Below the pieces are notes generated by a model. It worked only from the letters and a program-made list of their open reading frames with translations, made no database searches and was not told the DNA's origin. From NCBI RefSeq assembly GCF_008807415.1, contig NZ_CP043626.1, positions 2,046,001-2,110,000 on the forward strand: a stretch of DNA of 64,000 nt. Direction: 5' to 3'. The stretch comes from Pseudomonas denitrificans (nom. rej.). GTDB lineage: Bacteria; Pseudomonadota; Gammaproteobacteria; Pseudomonadales; Pseudomonadaceae. The translations under genes and the position numbers were made by a program. This document shows positions 1 to 11,403 of this stretch, in pieces. Numbering within the stretch: position 1 is the stretch's first letter; each line of letters begins with the position of its first letter.

Positions 1-653
1 GTTGTCGAAGAAGACCTCGTTGACCTCGTGCTCGCCGTCCAGGGTGATGATCGGGCGCACGGTGATGCCGGGGACTTCATGTCGATCAGCAGGAAGCTGA
101 TGCCGCGCTGGGCCTTGGCCTGCGGGTCGGTGCGCACCAGGCAGAAAATCCAGTCGGCGTGCTGGCCCATGGTGGTCCAGGTCTTCTGGCCGTTGACGAT
201 GTAGTGCTCGCCGTCGCGCACGGCACGGGTCTTCAGGCTGGCCAGGTCGGAGCCGGAGCCCGGTTCGGAATAACCCTGGGCCCACCAGTCGGTCATGTCG
301 AGGATGCGCGGCAGGAAGTAGGCCTTCTGCGCCTCGGTGCCGAAGTTGATGATCACCGGGCCGACCATGACCGCTCCGAACGGCAGCACGCGCGGCGCGC
401 CGAAGATCGCGCACTCTTCCTCGAAGATGTACTTCTGCACCACGCTCCAGCCGGTGCCACCGTGTTCCACCGGCCAGAGGGAGGCGTGCCAGCCGCGATC
501 GTTCAGGGTGCGCATCCAGAAGACGTTGTCTTCCTTGGAGAGGCGCTTGCCGAGCTTGACCTTGGCGGCCAGCTCGGCCGGCAGCTTGTCGCGCAGGAAG
601 GCCCGCACTTCCTCGCGGAAGGCCAGCTCTTCGGGCGTGTAGTGGATATCCAT
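1..653 (-). CDS. Acyl-CoA dehydrogenase, 3' end beyond the window, one apparent frameshift
   Basis: FAD-dependent acyl-CoA dehydrogenase that would introduce the alpha-beta double bond into an acyl-CoA. The N-terminal helical domain and the middle FAD/substrate motif are visible (QGYSEPGSGSDLASLKTRA, then VNGQKTWTT). The start ATG at 653 gives MDIHYTPEELAFREEVRAFL, a normal family N-terminus. The C-terminal domain lies off the left edge. At the four-G run 70-73 the frame breaks just after LLIDMKSP; one extra G there restores LLIDMKSPGITVRPI and the motif continues to the edge. It sits downstream of the large operon but is separated from it by a hairpin terminator and has its own copy of the recurring 14-base motif upstream, so it is probably a separate transcription unit of the same regulon. 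The substrate is unknown. Confidence 0.85.
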   Translation of the reverse strand, partial: MDIHYTPEELAFREEVRAFLRDKLPAELAAKVKLGKRLSKEDNVFWMRTLNDRGWHASLWPVEHGGTGWSVVQKYIFEEECAIFGAPRVLPFGAVMVGPVIINFGTEAQKAYFLPRILDMTDWWAQGYSEPGSGSDLASLKTRAVRDGEHYIVNGQKTWTTMGQHADWIFCLVRTDPQAKAQRGISFLLIDMKSPASPCARSSPWTASTRSTRSSST

Positions 654-747
654 CGAGGTGTTCCTCAGACCTGTTGTTCTTGTGGGCCGCTTTCACGGCA
701 GGGGTTTCGCCGTCGAGTATCGGGACGTGGCGCGGGGCTGGCTGTAG

Positions 748-761
748 TTCGTTCGGACCAA
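748..761 (+). promoter_or_regulatory. Candidate operator, copy A of recurring 14-base motif
   Basis: TTCGTTCGGACCAA, about 95 bases before the acyl-CoA dehydrogenase start at 653. It aligns without gaps to five other intergenic sites at 13064, 16219, 16240 (opposite strand), 16295 and 28601, sharing the core CG-N2-YGGAC. Assignment to the MalT-like regulators encoded nearby is inference. Confidence 0.45.
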
Positions 762-798
762 TTTCGGGCGGGATTTATTTCGGGCGCCGGGAAAGCAG

Positions 799-828
799 AA
801 AGCCCGCGCGGCGGGGCCGGCGGGCTTT
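799..828 (-). terminator. Hairpin terminator after the thiolase-like gene
   Basis: A 9-base perfect inverted repeat (AAAGCCCGC at 799-807, GCGGGCTTT at 820-828) lies 25 bases after the stop of the thiolase-like gene. The outer A/T bases give a short U tract in the minus direction. It marks the end of the 13-gene operon. Confidence 0.6.
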
Positions 829-852
829 CGCTCCTACAGGTACGGCGCTAGA

Positions 853-2004
853 TCAAAGCGCCGATTCACTCCCCAGGAACGCCGTGACCTGGCTCGACAG
901 CGTCCCGCCGTTGCCATGCAGCAGCGCGATATCGGCCTTCTTCAATTGCCGCGCGCCGGCCTGGCCGCGTATCTGCGTCACTGCTTCAAGGATCAGGAAC
1001 ATCCCGTACATCCCCGGATGCACGCACGACAGCCCACCACCATTGGTGTTCACCGCCAGCTCGCCGCCGGGAGCGATACGCCCGCCCTGGACGAACCGCC
1101 CGCCCTCGCCCTTCGGGCAGAAGCCGAGGTCTTCGAGGAACAGGATGGTGTTGATGGTGAAGGCGTCGTAGAGCATCACCAGGTCGACGTCAGCGTGGCT
1201 CACGCCGGCCATCTGCATGGCGCGCGGGCCGCTTTCCGAGGCGGCGGTGACAGTCAGGTCCGGCATGCACACTACCGAACGGTGCCATTGCGCGCCGCCG
1301 GCACCGAGGAAGTAGGCCGGTTTGTTCGGCAGGTCACGGGCACGGTCCGCACGGACCAGCACGCAGGCGCCGGCGCCATCGGTCACCAGGCAGCAGTCGG
1401 CGGCGCTCAGCGGGTCGCTGACCATCCGTGCGCCCAGCACGTCGTCCATGCTCAGCGGGCCGCGGGCAAAGGCCTCCGGGTTGAGGTTGGCCCAGCCGCG
1501 CGCCGCCAGCGCCACTTCCGCCAGCTGCTCGCGGGTGGTGCCGTACTGGTGCATGTGCCGGCTGGCCGCCAGCGCATAGGAGGTGATCGGGTGGCGCGGC
1601 TTGTAGGCCGTCTCGTGCCACTGCGGCTCGCTCATCGACACCAGCTTGCCGCCGGCGGTGCGCTGGTTGGAGCCATAGCAGATCAACGCCACGTCGCACA
1701 GCCCGGCCTGCAGCGCCAGGGTGGCCTGCAGCAGGTGCCATTCGAAGCTGGAACCGCCGACGTTGGTGCCGTCAACGAACCTGGGCTTGATGCCCAGATA
1801 CTCGCATACCGACAGCGTCGGGAACGCATGGGAGCTGGTGGCGGAGAACACCGCATCGACGTCGGAGAGTTTCAGCCCGGCATCGGCGATAGCTTTCAGC
1901 GAAGCCTGGCCGAGCAGTTCCATGGCGCTGAAGCCGTGGGCTTCGCCGATTCCGGCGCTGCCGATGCCGACGATGGCGGTCTTGCCGCGAAGGGACGAAT
2001 TCAT
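853..2004 (-). CDS. Thiolase-fold lipid-transfer protein (Ltp2-like), probable retro-aldolase subunit
   Basis: A 383-residue protein of the SCP2-thiolase fold. The nucleophilic cysteine of true thiolases is missing: the equivalent region reads GTNVGGSSFEWH (about residues 79-90), with serines at 85-86. The C-terminal Cys-x-Gly motif is replaced by HGNGG. His329 (HPGMYGMF) is kept, and tyrosines occur at 279 (LMLYDAFT) and 333. This pattern fits Ltp2-type proteins, which pair with a DUF35 partner and cleave a beta-hydroxyacyl-CoA by retro-aldol reaction in steroid side-chain degradation. The DUF35 gene lies directly upstream with a 4-base ATGA overlap, as expected for a stoichiometric complex. 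It is the last gene of the operon. The aldolase role is inferred; an inactive thiolase homologue is the alternative. Confidence 0.8.
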   Translation of the reverse strand: MNSSLRGKTAIVGIGSAGIGEAHGFSAMELLGQASLKAIADAGLKLSDVDAVFSATSSHAFPTLSVCEYLGIKPRFVDGTNVGGSSFEWHLLQATLALQAGLCDVALICYGSNQRTAGGKLVSMSEPQWHETAYKPRHPITSYALAASRHMHQYGTTREQLAEVALAARGWANLNPEAFARGPLSMDDVLGARMVSDPLSAADCCLVTDGAGACVLVRADRARDLPNKPAYFLGAGGAQWHRSVVCMPDLTVTAASESGPRAMQMAGVSHADVDLVMLYDAFTINTILFLEDLGFCPKGEGGRFVQGGRIAPGGELAVNTNGGGLSCVHPGMYGMFLILEAVTQIRGQAGARQLKKADIALLHGNGGTLSSQVTAFLGSESAL

Positions 2005-2404
2005 GCCTGCACCTCTTCGATCACGTCGAACACCACGAGCGCCTGCCCGTCTTCCTCGATCACCCGCGCCTTGACGCGGCTGCCGATGGGCGCGGTTTCC
2101 CGGCCTTCGATGCGCGACATCAGGCGCACGCCTTCGTCGAGATCGATCAGCGCCACGTTGTGGCTGGCATTGCGCGAGCGGTTAACGGTGATGGCGTAGA
2201 TGCGCCCGGTGCCGGCAGCCTCGACCCATTCCAGGTCGGTCTCGCCGCTGCCGGGGACGGCCACGCGCGGGTAGAACACATGGCGACCAGTGGAAGCGCT
2301 GCGCTGGATCATGAAACGGCCCTGCTGGAGGAACCGCTGGTACTGCGCTTCCGGTCCGACGGGCGCGGCGGCTGGGGGATTCTCGGCCATGGCTGGCTCC
2401 TGGT

Positions 2405-2408
<4 letters not shown>
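2001..2408 (-). CDS. DUF35 OB-fold protein, partner of the Ltp2-like protein
   Basis: A 135-residue DUF35/OB-fold protein (core around residues 55-130, including GRIYAITVNRSRN and APIGSRVKARVI). Family members usually carry an N-terminal zinc ribbon with two Cys pairs; here the region reads GRFMIQRSASTGRHVFYPR and the whole protein contains no cysteine, so the zinc site is lost. The first ATG at 2408 overlaps the thioesterase stop by 4 bases; a second in-frame Met (MAENPP) is also possible. The gene overlaps the Ltp2-like gene by 4 bases. DUF35 proteins bind and stabilise thiolase-fold partners and help hold the acyl-CoA substrate. Confidence 0.85.
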
Positions 2409-4933
<2,525 letters not shown>

Positions 4934-4942
4934 GGCGATTCC

Positions 4943-6348
4943 TCAGCGACAGATCATGGCGGTGACGGCCTGACGCAGCGGCTCGACGTAAGGCGGGCGC
5001 ATCAGGTCCGGGCCGTCGGCCGGCTTGAACACCGCCTTGGCGTGGCTGAAGGCGCGGAAGCCGTCGCGGCCGTGGTACGAGCCCATACCCGAAGGACCTA
5101 CACCGCCGAACGGCAGGCTCTCGACGCCAACGTGCTTGATCACGTCGTTGATGGTCACCCCCCCGGAAGTGGTGCGGCGCAGTACCAGCGCCTGCTCGTC
5201 GGCGTCGACGCCGAAGTAGTACAGGCCCAGCGGACGCGGGTGGGCGTTGATGTAGTCGATCACCTCGGCGATGGTCTTGTACGGCTTGATCGGCAGCAGC
5301 GGGCCGAAGATTTCGTCCTGCATCACCTTCAGCTCGTCGCCGGGGTTGCGCAGCAGGGTCGGCGCCAGCTTGTGCCCGGTTTGCGCAGCGAAGTCCTCGC
5401 CGGCCGGGTTCAGCTCGATCAGCTCTACGCCCGCCTCGCGGGCTTCGTCCAGGTAGCCCTGCAGGCGCTGCTGGTGGCGAACGTTGATCACCGAGGTGTA
5501 GTCGGGGTTGTCGCGCAGGCTCGGGTAGATGCGCGCGATCACTTCACGGGCGCTGGCGATGAAGTCGTCCAGCGACTCCTCGGGAACGAACACGTAGTCC
5601 GGCGCCAGGCAGATCTGCCCGGCGTTGTGCAGCTTGCCGGCGATGATCTTCTGCACTGCGGCCTGGAAGTCGGCCGAGCGGGAAATGATGGTGGGCGACT
5701 TGCCGCCCAGCTCCAGGGTCACCGGCACTAGGTTCTCGGCGGCGGCGCGCATCACCTGGCGGCCGATGCTGGTGGCGCCGGTGAACAGCAGGTGGTCGAA
5801 GGGCTGGGCGCAGAACGCCTGGCCGACTTCCGGCCCGCCGGTGATCACCGCGACTTCGTCCTCGGCGAACACCGAGGCGATCATCCGGGCAATCAGTGCC
5901 GAGCTGTGCGGGGTGAATTCCGAGGGCTTGATGATCGCCCGGTTGCCGGCGGCCAGGACTCCGGCAAGGCCGGTGAAGACCATGTTCACCGGGAAGTTCC
6001 ACGGCGTGACGATGCCCACCACGCCCAGCGGCTGGTACTCCACCCAGGCTTCGCCGCGCTCGCAGTGGCGCGGCTCGGGCTGCATCCAGCCGAGCAGCTG
6101 GGCCTTGGTCTGCTTCAGGCTCATCAGTGGCGACAGCACTTCCACCACGCGGGAGAAGTCATCGCTGCGCTGGCCGAAATCGGCGCGCACCGCTTCGACG
6201 ATTGCCTGCTGGTGATCGACCAGCAGGCCGATGGCGCGGTCGATCAGCTCGATGCGCCGCTCGGCGCTCAGCGGTTCACTGGACAGGTGCGCGGCGCGCT
6301 GGCGGTCGAGCACGGCGCGGATGGCAGCGCCGGGCTGGTCTGGGTCAT
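4943..6348 (-). CDS. Coniferyl-aldehyde-dehydrogenase-like aldehyde dehydrogenase, apparent frameshift near start
   Basis: NAD(P)-dependent aldehyde dehydrogenase of the coniferyl aldehyde dehydrogenase subgroup (no N-terminal Rossmann extension; hydrophobic C-terminal tail). Motifs include VGIVTPWNFPVNM, LLFTGATSIGRQVM, VTLELGGKSP with the general-base Glu, and NAGQICLAPDYV with the catalytic Cys. The reading frame begins best at ATG 6348 (MTQTSP), but the frame slips at the GGG run 6332-6334; one added base gives MTQTSPGAAIRAVLDRQRAA and a 468-residue protein. Without a repair, a GTG at the AVLDRQ position is the nearest start in the main frame. It lies between the enoyl-CoA hydratase and the alcohol dehydrogenase and should produce the carboxylic acid for CoA ligation. 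Confidence 0.85.
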
Positions 6349-6378
6349 GGCGGGTCTGAGCCTCGTTGTTGTTGTCGT

Positions 6379-7169
6379 TCAGTCGTCGCGGCGCGACGGC
6401 CACTGGTATTGCGGGGCTTCCTTGCGCAGGAAGCGCGCGGAGGATTCCTTCACGTAGCCGGATGTGAGCGCCACGGCCTGGGCGGCAGCTTCGGCGTCGA
6501 GCTGGGTGGCCAGGTCGTTCTCGAAGCTGCGGGCCAGCAGGCGCTTGCTCATGGCGAAGGCCGGGGCGACATCTCTGCCAGCGCTCGTGCCAGTTCCTCG
6601 GCGCGTTCGATGGCGCGCTCGCCTTCATGCCGTTCCAGGGCGATGCCCAGTTGCACGGCTTCGGCGGCGCCGATCTCGCGGGCGGAATAGATGATCTCGC
6701 GGGCGCGCTGCATGCCCACCAGGCGCGGCAGCAGCCAGGAGGCGGCCAGGTCCGGCACCAGGCCGATGCGGGCGAAGGCCATGCAGAAGCGGGCACGCTC
6801 GCTGGCGATGACGAAGTCGGCGGCCAGCGCGAGGCTGAAACCGGCGCCATAGGCCACGCCGTCCACCAGCGCAACGACCGGGCGGTCGAAGTCGGCCAGG
6901 GCGGCGAGCAGGCGGTTGGTTTCCGCCATGCGCATGCGCACCGCGCCGGCTTCGGGCGTGCCGCCCATGCTGCTGACGTCGCCGCCGGAGCAGAAAGCCC
7001 CGCCAGCGCCGGATAACAGCAGCGCGCGCACTTCAGGGTTGCGGCGCAGGGCGGTGAGCGCGTCGATCAGCTCGGCGACCATCGCCGTGGTCAATGCGTT
7101 CCGGCGTTCCGGACTGGCCAGCGTCAGGCGCGCCAGTCCGTCTTCGATGGAGAGTTCGATGCTCGACAT
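6379..7169 (-). CDS. Enoyl-CoA hydratase/isomerase, apparent frameshift near C-terminus
   Basis: Crotonase-fold enoyl-CoA hydratase or isomerase. The start ATG at 7169 (MSSIELSIEDGLARLTL) is preceded by GAGGT at good spacing, which favours it over an upstream Met. Oxyanion-hole segments are SGAGGAFCSGGDVSSM and VDGVAYGAGFSLALAADF. At the position of the first catalytic Glu of hydratases the sequence is VAYGAGFSLALAA, and no clear Glu pair is seen, so an isomerase or other crotonase reaction is possible. The frame breaks at the GGGG run 6563-6566 after LARALAEMSP; one extra base joins PAFAMSKRLLARSFE and runs to a stop at 6379, giving 263 residues, a normal length. The C-terminal part matches family expectation, so the gene is probably intact in the organism. 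Confidence 0.85.
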
Positions 7170-7236
7170 GCGTACCTCGCGGCGGGCATCCCGGCGGGAA
7201 TGGCCGGCCCGCACGCAGCGGCCCGGCCCACCCGCA

Positions 7237-8385
7237 TCACAGGGTGCGGGCGATGATTTCCTTCATGATTTCGTTGGAGCCGCCGAAGATGCGGCCCACC
7301 CGGGCGTTGGCGTACATCCGCGCGATGGGGTACTCGAGCATGTAGCCGTAGCCGCCGTGCAGCTGCAGGCACTCGTCGATCACCTTGCAGTTCTGCTCGG
7401 TGCTCCACCACTTGGCGATGGCTGCGGTCTCGCCGGACAGCTCGCCCTTGAGCACCTTGACCATGCAGTCGTCGACGAAGGCGCGGGCAATGACGGCAGT
7501 GCTCTGGCACTCGGCGAGCTTGAAACGGGTGTTCTGCAGGTCCAGCAGGGTCTGGCCGAACACCTTGCGGCTGCGCACGTACTCCACCGTCTCGGCCACC
7601 GCGCGCTCCATGGTCGCCAGCGCGCCGAGGGCGATGATCATGCGTTCCTGGGGCAGCTGCTGCATCAACTGGATGAAGCCCTTGCCCTCCTCCGGGCCCA
7701 GCAGGTTGCTGGCCGGCACGCGCACGTCGTCGAAGAACAGTTCGGTGGTGTCCTGGCCCTTCTGGCCGATCTTCTCGAGGATGCGGCCACGGCGGAAGCC
7801 GGGCAGGTCCCTGGTTTCGACCACCACGATGGAGGTGCCCTTGGCGCCTTTCTCCGGGTCGGTCTTGGCCACCACCAGGATGAGGTCGGCGTGATAGCCG
7901 TTGGTGATGAAGGTCTTCGAGCCGTTGATCACGTACTCGTCGCCGTCACGCACGGCGCGAGTCTTGATCGCCTGCAGGTCGGAACCGGCGCCCGGCTCGG
8001 ACATGGCGATGGCGCCCACCATCTCGCCACGGGCCATCTTCGGCAGCCAGTCGAGCTTCTGCTCTTCGCTGGCGTAGCGCAGCAGGTAGTGCGCGACGAT
8101 GCCGCTGTGCACGTTGGTGCCCAGGCTGGAGCACATCGCCCGGCTCTGTTCCAGGGTGACGATGGCGTCGTGGGCGAAGGTGCCGCCACCGCCGCCGTAC
8201 TGTTCGGGGATGCTCGGCAGCAACATGCCGAACTCGCCGGCCTTGCGCCACATGTCGCGGTCGATGTACTGCTGCTTCCACCAGCGCTCTTCATGGGGCA
8301 CCAGTTCGTTGGCGATGAAGCGGCGGATGGAGTCCTGGAAGATCACCAGGTCGTCGGTGATCCACGGCGATTGAGTGGCGCTCAT
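7237..8385 (-). CDS. Acyl-CoA dehydrogenase
   Basis: A complete 382-residue acyl-CoA dehydrogenase. FAD and substrate motifs are MSEPGAGSDLQAIKT, VINGSKTFITNG and, near the end, QLHGGYGYMLEYPIARMY. The position of the MCAD-type catalytic Glu reads IFGGSNEI, with Gly in place of Glu; instead a Glu in QLPQERMIIA lies where isovaleryl-CoA and long-chain dehydrogenases carry the base. That points to branched or bulky acyl-CoA substrates. It lies between the SDR and the enoyl-CoA hydratase genes; a 78-base gap upstream contains a hairpin (8431-8453). Confidence 0.9.
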   Translation of the reverse strand: MSATQSPWITDDLVIFQDSIRRFIANELVPHEERWWKQQYIDRDMWRKAGEFGMLLPSIPEQYGGGGGTFAHDAIVTLEQSRAMCSSLGTNVHSGIVAHYLLRYASEEQKLDWLPKMARGEMVGAIAMSEPGAGSDLQAIKTRAVRDGDEYVINGSKTFITNGYHADLILVVAKTDPEKGAKGTSIVVVETRDLPGFRRGRILEKIGQKGQDTTELFFDDVRVPASNLLGPEEGKGFIQLMQQLPQERMIIALGALATMERAVAETVEYVRSRKVFGQTLLDLQNTRFKLAECQSTAVIARAFVDDCMVKVLKGELSGETAAIAKWWSTEQNCKVIDECLQLHGGYGYMLEYPIARMYANARVGRIFGGSNEIMKEIIARTL

Positions 8386-8430
8386 GGCGGCTCCTCGGCA
8401 AGCGATTCGGGAAACGATTCGGATAAGAAG

Positions 8431-8453
8431 GCCGGCCGCACGGGGCGGCCGGC
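8431..8453 (-). other. Intercistronic GC hairpin
   Basis: GCCGGCCGC (8431-8439) and GCGGCCGGC (8445-8453) form a 9-base perfect stem with a 5-base loop between the SDR and acyl-CoA dehydrogenase genes. There is no T tract, so it is more likely an mRNA processing or stabilising element, or a partial attenuator, than a full terminator. Confidence 0.5.
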
Positions 8454-8463
8454 AAAGGGACGG

Positions 8464-9291
8464 TCAGGGACGACCGCCGCCGACAATCAGCACCTGGCCG
8501 GAGACGTAGTTCGACTCCGGGATGCAGAACAGGTAGACACCACCGGCGGCCTCTTCCGGAGTGCCGGCGCGGCCCATGGGGATCAGCGCGGCGGCGTTCT
8601 TCGCCATCTGCTCGCTGATGCCGACCTTCAGCTCGCGGCCGCCGACGTTGATGGTGGCGCCCTCGCCCGCTGCGGCGGAGGTCAGGCGGGTTTCGATCAG
8701 GCCGAAGGCGACGCTGTTGACGCAAACCTTGTAGCGGCCCCACTCCTTGGCCAGGGCCTTGGTCAGGCCGTTGATCGCGGACTTGGCGGCCGAGTAGTTG
8801 GCCTGGCCGGGGTTGCCCATGACACCGGAGACGGAGGAGATGTTGACCACCTTGCGGAACACCTCGCGGCCTTCCTCGGCTTCCTTCTTGGCAGCTTCGC
8901 GGAAGTGCCCGGAAGCGGCACGGAGGATGCGGAACGGCGCGGAGACGTGGACTTCCATGATGTCGTCCCACTGCTGGTCGGTCATCTTCTGGATCACGTT
9001 GTCCCAGGTGTAGCCGGCGTTGTTGACGATGATGTCGAGGCCGCCGAAGGACTCCAGGGCGGTCTTCACGAAGCGCTCGCCGAAGTCCTTTTCAGTCACG
9101 CTGCCGACGCAGGCAACGGCGCGGCCGCCTTCGGCGACGATCTGCGCGACCACTTCCTCGGCCGGGGCGGCGTCGAGGTCGTTGACCACCACGGCGGCGC
9201 CGTCGCGGTGCAGCTTGAGGGCGATTTCACGACCGATGCCACGGCCGGAACCGGAAACGATGGCGACCTGGCCTGCGAGTTTGTTGTTCAT
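8464..9291 (-). CDS. SDR family 3-hydroxyacyl-CoA dehydrogenase-like
   Basis: A 275-residue short-chain dehydrogenase/reductase. The cofactor motif is VSGSGRGIGRE, followed by NNAGYTWDNV and the catalytic Ser-Tyr-Lys set in NISSVSGVMG and ANYSAAKSAI. Asp in VVVNDLD after the second strand suggests NAD preference. It is somewhat longer than FabG, with an insertion around residues 125-145 and around 200-225, as in SDRs of fatty-acyl or steroid side-chain beta-oxidation. Set directly after the two-part MaoC hydratase, it would oxidise the beta-hydroxyacyl-CoA made by that enzyme. Confidence 0.88.
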   Translation of the reverse strand: MNNKLAGQVAIVSGSGRGIGREIALKLHRDGAAVVVNDLDAAPAEEVVAQIVAEGGRAVACVGSVTEKDFGERFVKTALESFGGLDIIVNNAGYTWDNVIQKMTDQQWDDIMEVHVSAPFRILRAASGHFREAAKKEAEEGREVFRKVVNISSVSGVMGNPGQANYSAAKSAINGLTKALAKEWGRYKVCVNSVAFGLIETRLTSAAAGEGATINVGGRELKVGISEQMAKNAAALIPMGRAGTPEEAAGGVYLFCIPESNYVSGQVLIVGGGRP

Positions 9292-9306
9292 TGTTGTTCT
9301 CCTGTT

Positions 9307-9714
9307 TCAGGCGTCCAGGGCCACGACGGCTTCGCCGGACAGTTTGATTTCACCCGCCTGGTTGCGGGTGGTGATTTCCAGGCGCAGGGTGCCGGCGGCC
9401 TCGTCCTTCTCCAGCACGCGGCCAGAACAGGTGATGGCGTCGCCCAGCTGGGTGATCGCGGCAAAGCGCACCGAGTAGCTGCGCAGGCGCTCCTGCGCCA
9501 CCCAGTTGGTCAGCAGCCGGCCGAGGTAGGCCATGGACAGCATCCCGTGGGCGAACACGTCGGGCATGCCGGCCTTCTTCGCGAAGTCGATGTCGACGTG
9601 GATCGGGTTGTGGTCCCCCGAGGCGCCGCAGTAGAGCGCCAGGGTGGTGCGGTTCACCGGGTCGGTGGTGAAGCTCGGCAGTTCGTCGCCGACGGCGATT
9701 GCATTCAGGTTCAC
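9307..9714 (-). CDS. MaoC-like (R)-specific enoyl-CoA hydratase, catalytic half
   Basis: A 135-residue hot-dog protein with the complete hydratase-2 signature ASGDHNPIHVDIDFA (catalytic Asp and His) followed by VFAHGMLSMAYLG. The start is GTG at 9714, chosen because AAGGAG lies 7 bases upstream and the protein (VNLNAIAVGDELPSF) begins as the family does; no ATG lies in a comparable position. It is paired with the N-terminal-type half encoded 10 bases upstream, so the two probably assemble into one double-hot-dog hydratase, as ChsH1/ChsH2-type and other split MaoC enzymes do. It would hydrate the enoyl-CoA to the (R)-3-hydroxyacyl-CoA. Confidence 0.88.
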   Translation of the reverse strand: MNLNAIAVGDELPSFTTDPVNRTTLALYCGASGDHNPIHVDIDFAKKAGMPDVFAHGMLSMAYLGRLLTNWVAQERLRSYSVRFAAITQLGDAITCSGRVLEKDEAAGTLRLEITTRNQAGEIKLSGEAVVALDA

Positions 9715-9724
9715 GCTCGGCTCC

Positions 9725-10168
9725 TTATCCGTTGCGTACGACGAGGCTGTTGCGCAGTTCCGCCACCAGCTCGCCGGCGGCGTTGCTGACGCGGGTTTCA
9801 CGCACCACGAATTCCAGGGCGCCGCCCTTCTTGTCGTAGATGTCGACGATCTTCGTCTCGAAGGACAGGCGCTCACCGGCGAAGGCCATGCGGTGGTAGG
9901 TGAAGCCCTGCTCGGCATGCAGGATGCGGCCGAGGTCGATGTTCAGGCGCTTGAGCACCGAACCCGAGCCGCCGGCTTCCATGTCCAGGCAGAAGAGGAA
10001 GGTCGGCGGCACCGGCAGGCCGGGGTAGCCGGCGTCGCGGGCGGCGGTCTCGTCGCTGTAGCGCGCGTCCGCCTGGCCGGTGGCCTTGGCGAAGAAGCGC
10101 AGGCGCCCCGCCTCGACCAGTTGCGTGTGGCTGGAGACCACCGCGCCGATATGGCTCTTGTCGATCAT
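9725..10168 (-). CDS. MaoC N-terminal-domain protein, non-catalytic hydratase half
   Basis: A 147-residue protein matching the MaoC_dehydrat_N/FAS1-dehydratase half: SHIGAVVSSHTQLVEAGRLRFFAKATG near the N-terminus and YPGLPVPPTFLFCLD in the middle. It lacks the Asp-His hydratase motif that its neighbour has. In two-domain enzymes this half binds the long acyl chain while the other half carries catalysis. Gaps of 16 and 10 bases to the thiolase and catalytic half indicate one operon and likely equimolar synthesis. Confidence 0.85.
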   Translation of the reverse strand: MIDKSHIGAVVSSHTQLVEAGRLRFFAKATGQADARYSDETAARDAGYPGLPVPPTFLFCLDMEAGGSGSVLKRLNIDLGRILHAEQGFTYHRMAFAGERLSFETKIVDIYDKKGGALEFVVRETRVSNAAGELVAELRNSLVVRNG

Positions 10169-10184
10169 GCTCGCGGCTCCCCGG

Positions 10185-11368
10185 TCACTGGCGCTGGAAC
10201 AGGGTGACGACGCAGGCGCCGCCCAGGCCCAGGTTGTGCTGCAGGGCGAAGCGCGCGCCGTCTACCTGGGTGGCGTCGGCAGTGCCGCGCAGCTGGCGGG
10301 TCAGCTCGAAGCACTGGGCCAGGCCCGTGGCGCCCAGCGGGTGGCCCTTGGAGAGCAGGCCGCCGGAGGGGTTGGTGACGATGCGGCCGCCGTAGGTGTT
10401 GTCGCCGTCGAGGATGAATTTCTCGGCGGTGCCCTCGGGGTCAGCATCAGGCCTTCGTAGGTGATCAGTTCGTTGGCGGTGAAGCAGTCGTGCAGCTCGA
10501 CCACCTGGATGTCCTGCGGGCCGACACCGGCCTTCTCGTACACGATGTTGGCGGCGTTGCGGGTCATGTCGTAGCCGACGACCTTGCGCATGTCGCCTTC
10601 GTCGAAGGTACTGTTGCGGTCGGTGGTCATGGCCTGGGCAGCGATCACCACGTCGGTGCGCAGGCCGTGCTTCTTCGCGAAGGCCTCGGTGCAGACGATG
10701 GCGGCGGCCGCGCCGCAGGTCGGCGGGCAGCACTGCAGGCGGGTCAGCGGGTCGAAGATCATCGGCGAGGCCATCACTTCGTCGACGCTGACCACGTTGC
10801 GGAACACCGCCAGCGGGTTGCGTGCGGCGTGCTGGCTGGCCTTGACGCGGATGCGGGCGAAGACTTCGCGGCTGATGCCGTATTCCTTCATGTAGGCGCG
10901 CCCGGCGCCGCCGAAGAACTGCGCGGCGCGCGGCGCGGCCTCGTCGAAGCCCTGCACCTGGGTCATGGTCTTGGCGAAGCGGTCCATCGGGCCGGTACGG
11001 TCGGTGTAGGCGCCCTTCAGCGCGCCGGGGACCATCTGCTCGAAGCCCAGGGCGATGGCGCATTCCACGGCGCCGCTTTCCACGGCCTGGCGCGCCAGGA
11101 ACAGCGCGGTGGAGCCAGTGGCGCAGTTGTTGTTGACGTTGACCACCGGGATGCCGGTCAGGCCGACGCCATAGACCGCGGCCTGGCCGCAGGTGGAGTC
11201 GCCGTAGACGTAGCCCACGTAGGCCTGCTGCACCAGCGCATAGTCGATACCGGCGTCGGCCAGTGCGGCCTTGGCCGCATTCGCGCCCATGATGTGGTAC
11301 TCGTCGCTCTGGCCCGGCTTGGTGAAGGGGATCATGCCGACCCCGGCCACCACTACTTTATTGCTCAT
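10185..11368 (-). CDS. SCP-x-type thiolase (acetyl/propionyl-CoA acyltransferase), apparent frameshift
   Basis: Lipid-transfer-type thiolase that cleaves a 3-ketoacyl-CoA. The nucleophilic Cys is present in [17 protein letters not shown] (about residue 85), the catalytic His in [10 protein letters not shown], and the second Cys in [12 protein letters not shown]. The start ATG at 11368 has AAGGAG upstream. The frame breaks at the GGGG run 10437-10440: upstream frame ends ...YEGLMLTP, downstream frame resumes [17 protein letters not shown]; one base restores 394 residues, a usual length. Unlike the Ltp2-like protein at the end of the operon, this one has all thiolase residues, so the two are functionally distinct. 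An alpha-methyl substrate would give propionyl-CoA. Confidence 0.87.
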
Positions 11369-11403
11369 GTGTTTCTCCTTGGGGATGGGCGTGTCGCGCG
11401 CCG

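Noticed and set aside
4943..6874. A fused aldehyde dehydrogenase with a long N-terminal extension
   Set aside because: The extension is the enoyl-CoA hydratase gene read in the wrong frame. Two nearby one-base losses make the two genes appear joined.
6916..9789. A plus-strand open frame of 957 codons
   Set aside because: Same explanation: antisense shadow of the acyl-CoA dehydrogenase, SDR and MaoC genes.
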